Positions 28,958 through 38,733 of a DNA stretch of 64,000 nt are shown in pieces; the first letter of the stretch is position 1, and each line of letters opens with the position of its first letter. A model generated the notes under the pieces. It ran no database searches. It was not told the origin of the DNA and saw nothing but the letters and a program-made list of their open reading frames with translations. Origin of the DNA: Thiobacillus sp. 65-29 (GTDB lineage: Bacteria > Pseudomonadota > Gammaproteobacteria > Burkholderiales > Thiobacillaceae); contig MKWN01000044.1 in assembly GCA_001899775.1 (NCBI GenBank), positions 1-64,000 of the forward strand. Reading direction: 5' to 3'. The position numbers and the translations under genes were made by a program.

Positions 28958-30206
28958 GCTGCAGCGGCTCGCCGCCGACACGCTCGCCGAGGTGCTGGGC
29001 GGCACGGCGCTGCACCAGGCCTTGCCGCCGCGCCTCGGTGAGCTCGCCACCGCGGGCGAGCGCGGTGCGCTGCAGGACATCGTCTACGGCAGCCTGCGCC
29101 AGCTCGGCCGCCTCGACGCCTGGCTCGACGCGCTGCTCGAACGGCCGCTCACCGATCCCGCGCTCGGCTGGCTGCTGCGCGTGGCGCTCTATCAACTGGC
29201 GTGGACGCGCGCGCCGGCGCACGCCGTGGTGCACAACGCGGTCGACGCCGCCGGTCCCGGCTGGCGGCGCGGGCTGACCAATGCGGTGCTGCGCAATTTC
29301 CAGCGCCGTCGCGCCGGGATCGAGAGCATGGCCGACGCCCGTCCGTCCGCGCGCTGGTCGCATCCCGACTGGTGGATCGCCAGGCTGCAAGCCGACCATC
29401 CCGACGCCTGGCAGGCCATCCTCGAAGCCGGTCTCCTGCATCCACCGTTCACCCTGCGCGTGAACGTCCGCCACGGCGACGTCGCCGGCTATCTGCAACG
29501 CCTGGCCGAGGCCGGCCTGCCCGCGCGCCAGAGCGGCCCCGACGCGGTCACCCTCGAGCGCGCGGTGCCGGTACACGCCCTGCCCGGTTTCGACACGGGC
29601 GAGGTGTCGGTACAGGACGCCGGCGCGCAGTGGGCGGCGCGCCTGCTCGACGCGCAGCCGGGCGAGCGCGTGCTCGACGCCTGCGCCGCGCCCGGCGGCA
29701 AGACCGGCCATATCCTCGAACGCGCCGACGTCGATCTCGTCGCGCTCGACGTCGATCCCGCGCGGCTGGCGCGTGTGCAGGAGAACCTCGACCGCCTGGG
29801 CCGCCACGCCACCCTGATCGCGGGTGATGCCGCGCACCCCGAAACCTGGTGGGACGGCCGGCCGTTCGACCGCATCCTTGCCGACGTGCCGTGCAGCGCC
29901 TCCGGCGTGGTGCGCCGCAATCCCGACATCAAGTGGCTGCGCCGGCCGGAGGACATCGCCCGCTTCGCCGCACAGCAGGCGGCCATGCTGGATGCGCTCT
30001 GGCGGCTGCTCGCCCCCGGTGGTACATTGCTCTACGCCACCTGCTCGGTCTTCAGGGAGGAAAACGACGGGCAGGTACGGGCGTTCCTCGCGCGCCACGC
30101 AGAGGACGCCACACAATGTCCACTGCCCGAACCCGTTTCCGACGGGGTGCTGCTGCCCGATGCCGAGCATGATGGTTTTTTCTACGCCCTGCTGCGCAAG
30201 ACCTGA
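28950..30206 (+). CDS. rsmB: 16S rRNA m5C967 methyltransferase
   Basis: RsmB methylates C967 of 16S rRNA in helix 31. The 418-residue product has an N-terminal NusB-like RNA-binding domain ([12 protein letters not shown] to about 150). The Rossmann methyltransferase domain has SAM motif [15 protein letters not shown] near 245 and the two catalytic cysteines in DVPCSASG and YATCSVF. It begins with GTG overlapping the fmt stop region, as usual in this cluster, and overlaps the following DUF4390 gene. Confidence 0.95.
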   Translation: MHKLQRLAADTLAEVLGGTALHQALPPRLGELATAGERGALQDIVYGSLRQLGRLDAWLDALLERPLTDPALGWLLRVALYQLAWTRAPAHAVVHNAVDAAGPGWRRGLTNAVLRNFQRRRAGIESMADARPSARWSHPDWWIARLQADHPDAWQAILEAGLLHPPFTLRVNVRHGDVAGYLQRLAEAGLPARQSGPDAVTLERAVPVHALPGFDTGEVSVQDAGAQWAARLLDAQPGERVLDACAAPGGKTGHILERADVDLVALDVDPARLARVQENLDRLGRHATLIAGDAAHPETWWDGRPFDRILADVPCSASGVVRRNPDIKWLRRPEDIARFAAQQAAMLDALWRLLAPGGTLLYATCSVFREENDGQVRAFLARHAEDATQCPLPEPVSDGVLLPDAEHDGFFYALLRKT

Positions 30207-30795
30207 CACCGCCCCGCGGCGCTGGGGCTGGCTGTTGCTCGCGCTTTGGCTCGGTGTCGCGGCGAGTGCGCTGGCCGCCGAGCGCAGCGCGGTGCGCCAG
30301 GCCACGCTGCGCGCCACGCCGCAGGGCTACACACTCGACAGCGACGTCGACATCGCGCTCAACGCCACGCTGGAAGACGCGCTGGCGCGGGGCATCCCGC
30401 TGCATTTCCTCCTCGAACTGGAAATCACCCGGCCACGCGAGTGGTGGTTCGCCGAGGACATCGCCGAGCCGGTACGCAAGCTGCGCATCTACTACCATCT
30501 GCTGCTGCGCCGCTACGTGGTGGAGTCGGGCTATCGCACCCAGACCGCCGCTTCGCTCGCCGAGGCGCTGGCGCTGCTCGGACACGTGGAGGACTGGGCG
30601 GTGCTCGAGCGCGGTGCGCTGAAGGCCGGCAAGACCTACGCAGCGCGCCTGCGTCTGCGGCTCGACACCGCTCAGCTGCCGAAACCGCTGTCGATCGGTG
30701 TGGTGACCGGCGACAAATGGGAACTCGCCACGCCCTGGTACGAGTGGACGTTCGAGCCGCCCGTGCTGTCCCGCCCCGCCCCGCCCCTTCCCTGA
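30172..30795 (+). CDS. DUF4390 periplasmic/membrane protein
   Basis: The ~207-residue product has an N-terminal hydrophobic segment (WGWLLLALWLGVAASALAAE) that is either a signal peptide or an anchor. A beta-rich domain follows (YTLDSDVDIALNATLEDALARGIPLHFLLELEITR), characteristic of DUF4390, which sits between rsmB and ntrY in betaproteobacteria. Its function is unknown; position suggests a partner of the NtrY sensor. The start is uncertain: two adjacent ATGs (30169, 30172) lie inside the end of rsmB. Its stop overlaps the ntrY start by one base (TGATG). Confidence 0.8.
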   Translation: MVFSTPCCARPDTAPRRWGWLLLALWLGVAASALAAERSAVRQATLRATPQGYTLDSDVDIALNATLEDALARGIPLHFLLELEITRPREWWFAEDIAEPVRKLRIYYHLLLRRYVVESGYRTQTAASLAEALALLGHVEDWAVLERGALKAGKTYAARLRLRLDTAQLPKPLSIGVVTGDKWELATPWYEWTFEPPVLSRPAPPLP

Positions 30796-32927
30796 TGCGT
30801 CGTCTCATCGCCGCCGTTCTGGTGACGGGCATCGCTCTCCTGGCGCTGCTGTTCAACGCCAGCAGCGACAGCGCCGCGTTTTCCGAAAGCCTGCCCGGCC
30901 TGTTCGCCATGGGCGGGCTGCTGGGTGCGGTGTTGCTCGGCCTGCTCGGCTGGCGGCTGTGGTGGCTGCAGAAGCGCATCCGCCGCGGGGTATTCGGTGC
31001 CAAGCTGACGCTGAAACTTCTGGGTATGTTCGGCGTGGTCGCCATGCTGCCGGGCCTGGTGGTATACGGCGCCTCGGTGTTCTTTCTCAACCGCTCGATC
31101 GAAACCTGGTTCGACGTGCGCGTCGACAACGCGCTCACCGCCGGTGTCAACCTCGGCCAGGCGGCGCTCGACGATCTGCTGCGCGAACTCGGCAAGAAGG
31201 GCGAGCGCATGGCGCTCGCCCTGTCCGACGAAGGTCCCGGTTCGGTGATCACCAGCCTGTCGACGCTGCGCGAGCAGAGTGCGGTACAGGAAGTGACCCT
31301 GTTCGACGAGCGCGGTGGCGTGGTCGCCCACGCCGGCGGCGAGCGCGGCGCGCTGCTGCCGGTGCTGCCCGAGCGCAGCGTGCTGTGGCAGGTGCGCCAG
31401 CAGCAGCCCTACAGCCGCATCGAGGACCTTGGCGAGCGTGGCCTGGTGATGCACGTCATCGTACCCGTCTACACCACCTCGCTCACCGGCGAGACACGGT
31501 TGCTGCAACTGGTGCAACCGGTTCCCGCCGGCCTCACCCGCGACACGCAGGCGGTGCAGGTCGCCTATCAGGAATACCAGCAGATCGCCGTGGCGCGGCT
31601 GGGGATCAAGCGCATCTATGGCGTGGCGCTGACGCTCACCCTGATGCTCGCCCTGCTGATGACCTTCGTCATCGCCTATGTGCTGTCGGACCGCCTCGGC
31701 TCGCCCCTGCGCACGCTGGCACGCGGTACCCGCGCCGTGGCCAAGGGCGATTTCTCGCAAATGCCGTCGGTGACCAGCCGCGACGAGCTCGGCGTGCTGA
31801 TCCAGTCGTTCAACCGCATGACGCGACAGCTTTCGGATGCGCGGGAACAGGCGGCGCTGAATCACCAGCAGACCGAGCAGGCCAAGGCGTTTCTCGAACG
31901 CGTGCTGGCGAACCTGTCCTCGGGCGTGGTCGTGCTCGACGAAACGCTGGGGGTGCGCGCGGTCAATGCCGCAGCGCTGCACATCCTCGGCGTCGACGCC
32001 GCGGTGTTTCAAGGGCAGGTGCTGGACACTCTGGGTGCGCCGGATTCGCCGCTGCGCGAATTCGGCGCCACCGCGGCCGCGCGCTTCGACACGCCGGAGG
32101 CCGAATGGCAGGCGCAGATCGACCATGCCGGCGCGGGCGGCAAGCAATCGCTGCTGCTGCGCGGCACGCGTCTGCCGGCGGGGGTGGAGCGCGGCTTCGT
32201 GCTGGTGTTCGACGACGTGACCCGGCTGATCGACGCCGAGCGCAACGCCGCATGGAGCGAGGTCGCGCGCCGCCTGGCGCACGAGATCAAGAACCCGCTC
32301 ACACCGATCCAGCTGTCGGCCGAACGCATCGCGAGAAAGCTCGCCGGCCGCCTCGAGGCGGCGGATGCCGAATTCCTCGCGCGCGCCACGGAAACGATCG
32401 TCAGCCAGGTGGTGGCGATGAAGAACATGGTCGACGCTTTCGCCAGCTATGCGCGCATGCCGCGCGCGCGCCTGGACGCGCTCGACCTCAACGCGCTGGT
32501 GCGCGAGGTGCTGGCGCTGTACGACGCGCGCGCGCTCGGTCTCGTGCTCGAACTGGACGACGGGTTGCCGTTCGTCGCCGGGGACTCCACATTATTGCGT
32601 CAGGTGATACATAATCTGATGCAAAATGCGCAGGACGCGCTGGCCGGACACGAAGCCCCGCAGGTTCGGGTCGGCACGCGCCTGGATAACCATGCAGTGT
32701 GTCTTACCGTTGCTGACAATGGAGCCGGTTTCCCGGAACACCTGATGACGCGGCTGTTCGAGCCCTATGCAACCACCAAGGCCAAGGGAACGGGCCTGGG
32801 GCTCGCCATCGTCAAGAAGATCGTGGAAGAACACCACGGCAGGATCCAGATCGAAAATCCGAAGACCGGTGGCGCGGCCGTATACATCGCGCTGCCGGTC
32901 TTTGCCGCACCCGGGGGGGAGACGTGA
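30795..32927 (+). CDS. ntrY: NtrY-type sensor histidine kinase
   Basis: The 710-residue inner-membrane kinase has two N-terminal transmembrane segments, then a third near 75-95. A long periplasmic-facing domain is followed by another membrane segment (ALTLTLMLALLMTFVIAYVL), a HAMP linker (SDRLGSPLRTLARGTRAVAKGDFSQ), a PAS domain, a HisKA domain with the phospho-acceptor in RLAHEIKNPLTPIQ near 495, and an ATPase domain with NLMQNAQDA, DNGAGFPEHL and GTGLGLAIVKKI. NtrY senses nitrogen, redox or envelope conditions depending on species. ATG 30795 overlaps the DUF4390 stop, and its own stop overlaps the ntrX GTG (GTGA), so sensor and regulator are co-translated. Confidence 0.93.
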   Translation: MRRLIAAVLVTGIALLALLFNASSDSAAFSESLPGLFAMGGLLGAVLLGLLGWRLWWLQKRIRRGVFGAKLTLKLLGMFGVVAMLPGLVVYGASVFFLNRSIETWFDVRVDNALTAGVNLGQAALDDLLRELGKKGERMALALSDEGPGSVITSLSTLREQSAVQEVTLFDERGGVVAHAGGERGALLPVLPERSVLWQVRQQQPYSRIEDLGERGLVMHVIVPVYTTSLTGETRLLQLVQPVPAGLTRDTQAVQVAYQEYQQIAVARLGIKRIYGVALTLTLMLALLMTFVIAYVLSDRLGSPLRTLARGTRAVAKGDFSQMPSVTSRDELGVLIQSFNRMTRQLSDAREQAALNHQQTEQAKAFLERVLANLSSGVVVLDETLGVRAVNAAALHILGVDAAVFQGQVLDTLGAPDSPLREFGATAAARFDTPEAEWQAQIDHAGAGGKQSLLLRGTRLPAGVERGFVLVFDDVTRLIDAERNAAWSEVARRLAHEIKNPLTPIQLSAERIARKLAGRLEAADAEFLARATETIVSQVVAMKNMVDAFASYARMPRARLDALDLNALVREVLALYDARALGLVLELDDGLPFVAGDSTLLRQVIHNLMQNAQDALAGHEAPQVRVGTRLDNHAVCLTVADNGAGFPEHLMTRLFEPYATTKAKGTGLGLAIVKKIVEEHHGRIQIENPKTGGAAVYIALPVFAAPGGET

Positions 32928-34198
32928 GCGGGCATATTCTCGTCGTCGACGACGAAGTGGGCATTCGTGAGTTGCTGTCGGAGATCCTCACCGACGAGGG
33001 TTACGACGTGCATCTCGCGGAAAACGCGGAAGCCGCGCGCGCCTTCCGCCAGCAGCGCCGCCCCGACCTCGTGCTGCTGGACATCTGGATGCCCGACACC
33101 GACGGCGTCACGCTGCTCAAGGAATGGGCCGGCGGTGGCCAGCTGACCATGCCGGTGGTGATGATGTCGGGCCACGGCACCATCGACACCGCAGTCGAAG
33201 CGACCAAGCTCGGCGCCACCGATTTCCTGGAAAAGCCGGTGGCGCTGGCCAAGCTGCTCGACACCGTCAACAAGGCGATCCGGCGCGGCGTATCGCTGCC
33301 GCGTCGCAGCGCGGGCATGGACCTGTCGGCGCTCGGGCGCAGTGCTCAGATCCAGGAACTGAAGAAGCGCCTCAGCCAGATCGCCGGCAACACCGCGCCG
33401 GTGATGCTGCTCGGCGAAGCCGGCAGCGGCTTCGAAATCTGCGCACATTTCCTGCACCAGCCGGGTACGGCCTGGGTCGAGATCAAGGACCGCGCGCGCC
33501 TGGTGTCCGACCCGCTGGGCTTCGTCGAAGGCCTCGGCAACGGCACCCTCTATCTGCCCGACGCCGGCGAGCTCGCGCGGCTGGAGCAGAAGGGACTGGG
33601 CCTGCTGCTCGACCGCATCGAGGGCAGCGGCGCGCGCCTGGTGTGCGGCAGCAGCCGCAGTCTCGACCCGCTGGTCGCCTCCGGTGAATTCGACAGCCGC
33701 CTGTATTACCGCCTGTCCAGCCTGGCGATCCAGATCCCGCCGCTGCGCGAGCATCGCGAGGACGTGCCGGAAATCGCCAACTTCATGCTGGCGCAGTTGA
33801 TCGAGGCGGGCGTCTGCCCGGTGCGCCGGCTCACCACCCCGGCCCTGAACCAGCTGCGCAATTTCGACTGGCCCGGCAACCTGCCGCAGCTCAACAACGT
33901 CGTGCGCACCCTCGCCGTCACCGCGCTGGCGAGCGAGATCGACGCCATCGACATCAACCGCGTGCTGGCGCCGCTGAAACAGGCCGCACCCGCGGTGGCG
34001 CATGGCATCCCCCTCGACATCCCGCTGCGCGAGGCGCGCGACGCCTTCGAGCGCATGTATTTCGAGCACCTGATCCAGAAGGAGGGCGGCAGCATGACCC
34101 GCGTGGCCGACAAGTCCGGGCTCGAGCGCACCCATCTGTATCGCAAGCTCAAGCAGCTCAACATCCGCCACGGCCGCCGTCTCGACGAGGATCTCTGA
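32924..34198 (+). CDS. ntrX: NtrX-type response regulator with degenerate AAA+ domain
   Basis: The 424-residue product has a receiver domain with phospho-acceptor Asp 53 (VLLDIWMPDTDG) and a C-terminal Fis-type HTH (TRVADKSGLERTHLYRKLKQLNI). The middle should be a sigma-54 AAA+ activator domain, but it is eroded. The Walker A reads GEAGSGFE where the family has GESGTGKE, so the nucleotide-binding lysine is lost. The Walker B acidic pair is replaced (TLYLPDAGE), and I find no GAFTGA loop. It is also shorter than usual. It therefore probably acts at sigma-70 promoters or as a repressor, as reported for some NtrX proteins. GTG start overlaps ntrY. Confidence 0.9.
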   Translation: MSGHILVVDDEVGIRELLSEILTDEGYDVHLAENAEAARAFRQQRRPDLVLLDIWMPDTDGVTLLKEWAGGGQLTMPVVMMSGHGTIDTAVEATKLGATDFLEKPVALAKLLDTVNKAIRRGVSLPRRSAGMDLSALGRSAQIQELKKRLSQIAGNTAPVMLLGEAGSGFEICAHFLHQPGTAWVEIKDRARLVSDPLGFVEGLGNGTLYLPDAGELARLEQKGLGLLLDRIEGSGARLVCGSSRSLDPLVASGEFDSRLYYRLSSLAIQIPPLREHREDVPEIANFMLAQLIEAGVCPVRRLTTPALNQLRNFDWPGNLPQLNNVVRTLAVTALASEIDAIDINRVLAPLKQAAPAVAHGIPLDIPLREARDAFERMYFEHLIQKEGGSMTRVADKSGLERTHLYRKLKQLNIRHGRRLDEDL

Positions 34199-34225
34199 CC
34201 CCGCGGCGGGCGCATTTCATCCCCA

Positions 34226-35599
34226 ATGAAAATCATCATTCTCGGCGCCGGCCAGGTCGGCGCCAACCTGGCGGAAAGCCTGGTCGCCGAAAACAACGAC
34301 ATCACCGTGGTCGACGTCGATCACACGCGTCTCGCGCTGCTGCAGGACCGCTTCGACCTGCGTACCGTGCGCGGCCACGCGGCACATCCGTCGGTCCTCA
34401 GACAGGCCGGGGTGGACGACGCCGACATGCTGGTGGCGGTGACGCAGAGCGACGAAACCAACCTCGTCGCATGCCGGCTGGCGGCCACTCTGTTCAACGT
34501 GCCGACGCGCATCGCGCGTATCCGTTCGAGCGACTTCCTGGGCCTGGACGCGGAATTCCTCAACGAACAGTTCGGCGTCAACGACGTCATCAGTCCGGAG
34601 CAGGAAGTCACCGACACGCTGCGCCGCCTCATCGAACACCCCGAGGCGCTGCAGGTACTCGACTTCGCCGGCGGCAAGGTCCGCCTGGTGGCGGTACGCG
34701 CGTATCACGGCGGCCCGCTGGTCGGCCACGAACTGCAGGACATCCGTCGCCACATGCCGAACATCGACTGCCGAGTGGCGGCGATCTACCGCAGCAATCG
34801 CGGCATCGTCCCGCACGGCGCCACGGTGATCGAACCCGGCGACGAAGTGTTCTTCATCGCCCGCCGCCAGGACATCCCGACGGTCATGCGCGAACTGCGG
34901 CGCATGGAGCGTCCGGTCAGGCGGGTGATGATCGCCGGCGGCGGCAACATCGGCCAGCGCCTGGCGGCGTGTCTCGAGCGCGGCCACCAAGTCAAGCTCA
35001 TCGACCACAACAAGGCGACCACCAGTCACCTCGCCGAAAAACTGCACCGCACGCTGGTGCTCACCGGCGACGCCACCGACGAGGACCTCCTGGAGCAGGA
35101 GAACATCGAGTCGATGGACGTTTTCTGCGCACTCACCAACGACGACGAGGACAACATCATGTCCGCGCTGCTTGCCAAGCGCATGGGCGCCCACCGGGTG
35201 ATTGCCCTCATCAACCGCTCTGCCTACGTCAACCTGGTGCAGGGCGGCGAGATCGACATCGCCATCTCGCCGGCGCTGGCGACGGTCGGACCTCTGCTGT
35301 CCAAGATCCGCCGCGGCGACATGGCGGCGGTGCACAGTCTGCGGCGTGGCGCGGCGGAGGTGCTGGAAATCGTCATCCACGGCGACCTCAAGACCTCCAA
35401 GGTGGTGGGCCGGCGCATCGGCGACGTGGCACTGCCGGAAGGCGCGACGATCGCCGCCCTCATCCGCGGCGAGGACGTGCTGATCGCCCACCACGACACC
35501 CCGATGCAGACGGAGGACCACCTCATCGTGTTCGCCCTCAACAAGCGCATCATCCCCAAGGTCGAAAAGCTCTTCCAGGTCGGCTTCGGTTTCTTCTGA
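34226..35599 (+). CDS. trkA: Trk potassium uptake regulatory subunit
   Basis: TrkA is the cytosolic NAD(H)-binding gating ring of the Trk K+ channel. The 457-residue product has two RCK repeats, each beginning with a Rossmann glycine motif: IILGAGQVGANLAESL at the N-terminus and MIAGGGNIGQRLAACL near 235. Each is followed by a TrkA-C ligand-binding domain. The ATG lies 27 bases after ntrX, and trkH follows after 87 bases, giving a complete Trk pair. Co-location with ntrYX is usual in betaproteobacteria. Confidence 0.95.
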   Translation: MKIIILGAGQVGANLAESLVAENNDITVVDVDHTRLALLQDRFDLRTVRGHAAHPSVLRQAGVDDADMLVAVTQSDETNLVACRLAATLFNVPTRIARIRSSDFLGLDAEFLNEQFGVNDVISPEQEVTDTLRRLIEHPEALQVLDFAGGKVRLVAVRAYHGGPLVGHELQDIRRHMPNIDCRVAAIYRSNRGIVPHGATVIEPGDEVFFIARRQDIPTVMRELRRMERPVRRVMIAGGGNIGQRLAACLERGHQVKLIDHNKATTSHLAEKLHRTLVLTGDATDEDLLEQENIESMDVFCALTNDDEDNIMSALLAKRMGAHRVIALINRSAYVNLVQGGEIDIAISPALATVGPLLSKIRRGDMAAVHSLRRGAAEVLEIVIHGDLKTSKVVGRRIGDVALPEGATIAALIRGEDVLIAHHDTPMQTEDHLIVFALNKRIIPKVEKLFQVGFGFF

Positions 35600-35686
35600 G
35601 AGCGTCCGCCGCGCGGCGGGGACTGGTAACATCGCGCCGATGAAAAAACCGACCGACGGTGCAGCCGAAATCCCCAGGACCGCCCC

Positions 35687-37144
35687 ATGTCGCAAATCCT
35701 GCCCGTAGTCCACGTCCTGTCGAAGGTGCTGATGATCTATGCCTGCGCCTTCCTGCTGCCGCTCGCCATCTCGCTGGGCCTGGCCGACGGCGCACACCGC
35801 GCATTCGACGCGGCGATCGCCGCCACCCTCGTGTCCGGCTTCGCGCTGTGGCTACTCTCCCTGCGGAACAGCCGGGAACTGCACACCCGCGACGGCTTCC
35901 TGCTGGTGGTGTTGGTGTGGACGATCATGCCGCTGTATTCGACCATTCCGCTTCTCGTCCAGCTGCCTGAGCTCAGTTTCACCGACGCCTATTTCGAGGC
36001 GGTATCCGGCCTCACCGCCACCGGCGCGACCGTACTTTCCGGCCTCGATGCCCTGCCGCCCTCGATCAACGTGTGGCGCACCCAGATGCACTGGATCGGC
36101 GGCATGGGGGTGATCGTGCTGGTGGTGGCGGTGCTGCCGCTGCTGGGGGTGGGGGGCCGGCAGATGTTCAAGGCCGAGACGCCGACACCGATGAAGGACA
36201 GCAAGCTCACCCCGCGCATGGCGGAAACCGCCAAGGGCCTGTGGTTGGTGTACGTGCTGTTCACGGCGCTGTGCATTCTCGCCTTGCGGGCCGGCGGCAT
36301 GAGCTGGCTCGACGCCCTGATCCACGCCTTCAGCGTGATGGCCCTGGGCGGCATGTCGTCGCATGACGCCAGCCTTGGCTATTTCGATTCGGTCACGCTG
36401 GAGATCGTCGTCATGGTGTTCGCGCTGGTCTCGGCGATCAGCTTTTCCACCCATTTCATGGCATTTCGTACGCGCAGCCTGCTGGCGTATCGCCATGACG
36501 TCGAAATCCCCTGGCTGTTCGGCGTGCTCGCCGTCAGCATCCTGGGGCTGAGTCTGTTCCTGCTGAACCGGGGTTTCTACCTGGATTTCCCGGAGGCCTT
36601 GCGCTACGCGGCATTCCATACGGTATCGATCGCCACGACACTCGGCTTTGCGACCACCGACTACAACGTCTGGCCGTATTTCGCCCCCTTGTGGATGCTG
36701 TTCCTGTCGAGCTTCATCACCAGCTCCGGTTCCACCGGCGGTGGCATCAAGATGCTGCGCGCGGTGCTGCTCTATAAACAGCTCTACCGCGAGCTGATCA
36801 AGCTGGTCCACCCCAACGCGGCCATCCACACCAAGCTGGGTGCGCAGGCGGTGCCGAACAAGATCATCTATGCCGTGCTGGCCTTCCTCTTCGTCTACGT
36901 CGCCTCGGTCGTGGTGCTCTCGTTCATCCTGTCCGCCTCGGGGCTGGACATCTTCACCGCGTTCACCGCGGTTGTCGCGATGGTCAACAACACCGGCCCC
37001 GGTCTCGGCCAGGTCGGCCCTGCCAGCACCTATGCGGTACTCAGCGATTTCCAGACCTGGGTGTGCAGCTTCGCCATGCTGCTCGGGCGGCTGGAGTTCT
37101 TTACGCTGCTGGTGGTACTCACGCCAGTCTTCTGGCGCAAGTGA
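35687..37144 (+). CDS. trkH: Trk potassium uptake membrane subunit
   Basis: TrkH forms the K+-conducting pore. The 485-residue product has about ten to twelve transmembrane segments and the four short selectivity-filter loops of the family, seen as [43 protein letters not shown] and [13 protein letters not shown]. The conserved [11 protein letters not shown] loop follows the third, also typical of TrkH. Function requires TrkA encoded just upstream. Confidence 0.95.
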   Translation: MSQILPVVHVLSKVLMIYACAFLLPLAISLGLADGAHRAFDAAIAATLVSGFALWLLSLRNSRELHTRDGFLLVVLVWTIMPLYSTIPLLVQLPELSFTDAYFEAVSGLTATGATVLSGLDALPPSINVWRTQMHWIGGMGVIVLVVAVLPLLGVGGRQMFKAETPTPMKDSKLTPRMAETAKGLWLVYVLFTALCILALRAGGMSWLDALIHAFSVMALGGMSSHDASLGYFDSVTLEIVVMVFALVSAISFSTHFMAFRTRSLLAYRHDVEIPWLFGVLAVSILGLSLFLLNRGFYLDFPEALRYAAFHTVSIATTLGFATTDYNVWPYFAPLWMLFLSSFITSSGSTGGGIKMLRAVLLYKQLYRELIKLVHPNAAIHTKLGAQAVPNKIIYAVLAFLFVYVASVVVLSFILSASGLDIFTAFTAVVAMVNNTGPGLGQVGPASTYAVLSDFQTWVCSFAMLLGRLEFFTLLVVLTPVFWRK

Positions 37145-37214
37145 AAAACCAGGCTGGCACGTCGCGCGAAGGCCTGGGTTAGAATTCCCCTATCGATTTT
37201 TTCAGGAGCAGCAA

Positions 37215-37490
37215 ATGGCACGCATGGTGAACTGTGTGAAGCTCGGTCGCGAGGCCGAGGGTCTGGCGTTTCCCCCGGTTCCGGGCGAGTTGGGCAAGAA
37301 GATTTTCGATAGCGTATCGAAGGAGGCCTGGGCCGGCTGGCAGCGCCAGCAGACCATGCTGATCAACGAGAACCGTCTCAACATGGCCGACGCGCAGGCA
37401 CGCAAGTACCTGATGGAGCAGATGAGCCGCTACTTCTTCGGCGGTGGCGCCGTCGACCAGGCGGCGGGCTACGTGCCGCCGACCCGCTGA
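37215..37490 (+). CDS. yggX: Fe(II)-trafficking / oxidative damage protection protein
   Basis: The 91-residue product [34 protein letters not shown] is a typical YggX protein. These small cytosolic proteins help protect iron-sulfur clusters and handle labile iron; the conserved cysteine at residue 7 is present. AGGAG lies seven bases before ATG 37215; the track ORF extends out of frame through trkH. A 40-bp perfect palindrome follows. Confidence 0.93.
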   Translation: MARMVNCVKLGREAEGLAFPPVPGELGKKIFDSVSKEAWAGWQRQQTMLINENRLNMADAQARKYLMEQMSRYFFGGGAVDQAAGYVPPTR

Positions 37491-37500
37491 TCGCGCCGCA

Positions 37501-37540
37501 TCACGCACAACGGGCGCCCGCGGGCGCCCGTTGTGCGTGA
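37501..37540. terminator. 40-bp perfect palindrome between convergent yggX and phoU
   Basis: TCACGCACAACGGGCGCCCG followed by its exact complement forms a 20-bp stem with no loop. It lies between the two convergent stop codons and would fold identically in both transcripts, so it probably acts as a bidirectional terminator or 3' stabiliser. There is no T-tract on either side. Confidence 0.65.
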
Positions 37541-37550
37541 TATGCGCCGC

Positions 37551-38252
37551 TTACAGGACTTCCTTCTCGATCTCTTCCAGCGAGGTGTGGCGCACGTCCT
37601 TGCCCTTGACCATGTAGATCACGTATTCCGACATGTTCTCGGCATGATCGCCCATGCGCTCGATCGCCTTGATGACGAACAGGATATCGATGGACACGGA
37701 GATGGTGCGTGGGTCCTCCATCATGTAGGTGATGAGATAGCGCAGGTTGCGGCGGAATTCCTCGTCCACCGCCCGATCCAGACGCGCGATCTCGACCGCC
37801 TTGCTGGCATCCAGACGGGCAAAGCCGTCGAGCGCCTTCCTGAGCATGTCGAGCACCATGCCGCCCATGTACTTCACTTCCGAAAACGGCGGCAGGCCGA
37901 CGCGTTCCGACTCGTGGATCAGCCGCGCCATGCGCGCGATTTTCGCCGCCTCGTCGCCGATGCGCTCGAGGTCGGTGATCGTCTTCACCACCATCATCAC
38001 TATGCGCAGGTCGGACGCGGTGGGTTGGCGCCGCGCGATGATGCGCGTGCAGTCCTCGTCGATGCTGACTTCGAGGGCATTCACCTGATGGTCGTTGCGG
38101 TCGACGCGCTCGGCAAGCTCCATGTTGCCGGTGACGAGCGCCTCGATCGCGTCGGTGATCTGCGCCTCGACCAGCCCGCCCATCTTCAGCACGCTGGCGC
38201 GCACCGCTTCGAGTTCGGCATCGAATTGTTTATAGGTATGTTCGGTCGGCAT
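37551..38252 (-). CDS. phoU: Phosphate signalling regulator PhoU
   Basis: PhoU links the Pst phosphate transporter to the PhoR kinase and restrains phosphate uptake. The 233-residue all-helical product carries the two metal-binding repeats, ITDLERIGDEAAKIARMA near 95 and IKAIERMGDHAENMSEYV near 195, with the ExxxD pattern. GGAG lies seven bases before the ATG. No pst or phoBR genes are adjacent, so this copy is detached from its usual operon. Confidence 0.95.
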   Translation of the reverse strand: MPTEHTYKQFDAELEAVRASVLKMGGLVEAQITDAIEALVTGNMELAERVDRNDHQVNALEVSIDEDCTRIIARRQPTASDLRIVMMVVKTITDLERIGDEAAKIARMARLIHESERVGLPPFSEVKYMGGMVLDMLRKALDGFARLDASKAVEIARLDRAVDEEFRRNLRYLITYMMEDPRTISVSIDILFVIKAIERMGDHAENMSEYVIYMVKGKDVRHTSLEEIEKEVL

Positions 38253-38319
38253 CGTGTCTCTCCAGGATTCTGCCTTTCATTATAGGCAGCAATGATGACG
38301 GCTTGATGACCGGCGGGAT

Positions 38320-38733
38320 TCAGCCGGTATGGAAATCCAGACTGTAACGGGTGCCGTCGAGTTCCAGGAAGAGCGTCCAGGCGCGTCCACCCGTGACGCA
38401 CACCGGCAGCGTCGCCTGCGCGACGAAACCGCCATCGCCGTCGCGGTGCAGGTCGTAGCGGTTGAAGCCCATGTCCATGCCGACCATCTGGAATTCGGCG
38501 CTGACCCGCGTGGCACCGGGTGCATCGACCCGCAGGGTGAAGCGCTCCAGCGGCAACGGGCGCGTGGCGAAGCGCACCCGCGCCGGCAGGCTGCGATGCA
38601 CGAAGGCACAGCCGGCGACCGGGTCGCTGCACGCGATCGCCACGGCCGTGGCAGGGCGCTGCGTCCGGTAGCCGGCAACCGCGATCGCCACCAGTGCCAG
38701 CGCCAGCAGCAGCGGCGCGACCACGCGCTTCAT
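38320..38733 (-). CDS. Small membrane-anchored hypothetical protein
   Basis: The 137-residue product has an N-terminal hydrophobic anchor or signal (MKRVVAPLLLALALVAIAVAGY). A periplasmic beta-rich domain follows, with two cysteines (ACSDPVAGCAF) and a conserved-looking segment VSAEFQMVGMDMGFNRYDL. I do not recognise a named family, though the GMDMGFNRY segment recalls small FixH/YtkA-like periplasmic domains. The ATG at 38733 overlaps the Nudix gene stop as ATGA, making this the last gene of a three-gene coupled run. Confidence 0.7.
   Translation of the reverse strand: MKRVVAPLLLALALVAIAVAGYRTQRPATAVAIACSDPVAGCAFVHRSLPARVRFATRPLPLERFTLRVDAPGATRVSAEFQMVGMDMGFNRYDLHRDGDGGFVAQATLPVCVTGGRAWTLFLELDGTRYSLDFHTG

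Noticed and set aside
29824-30171. Extended N-terminus of the DUF4390 ORF
   Set aside because: It overlaps the catalytic end of rsmB and adds basic, non-family residues; the signal segment argues for a start near 30172.
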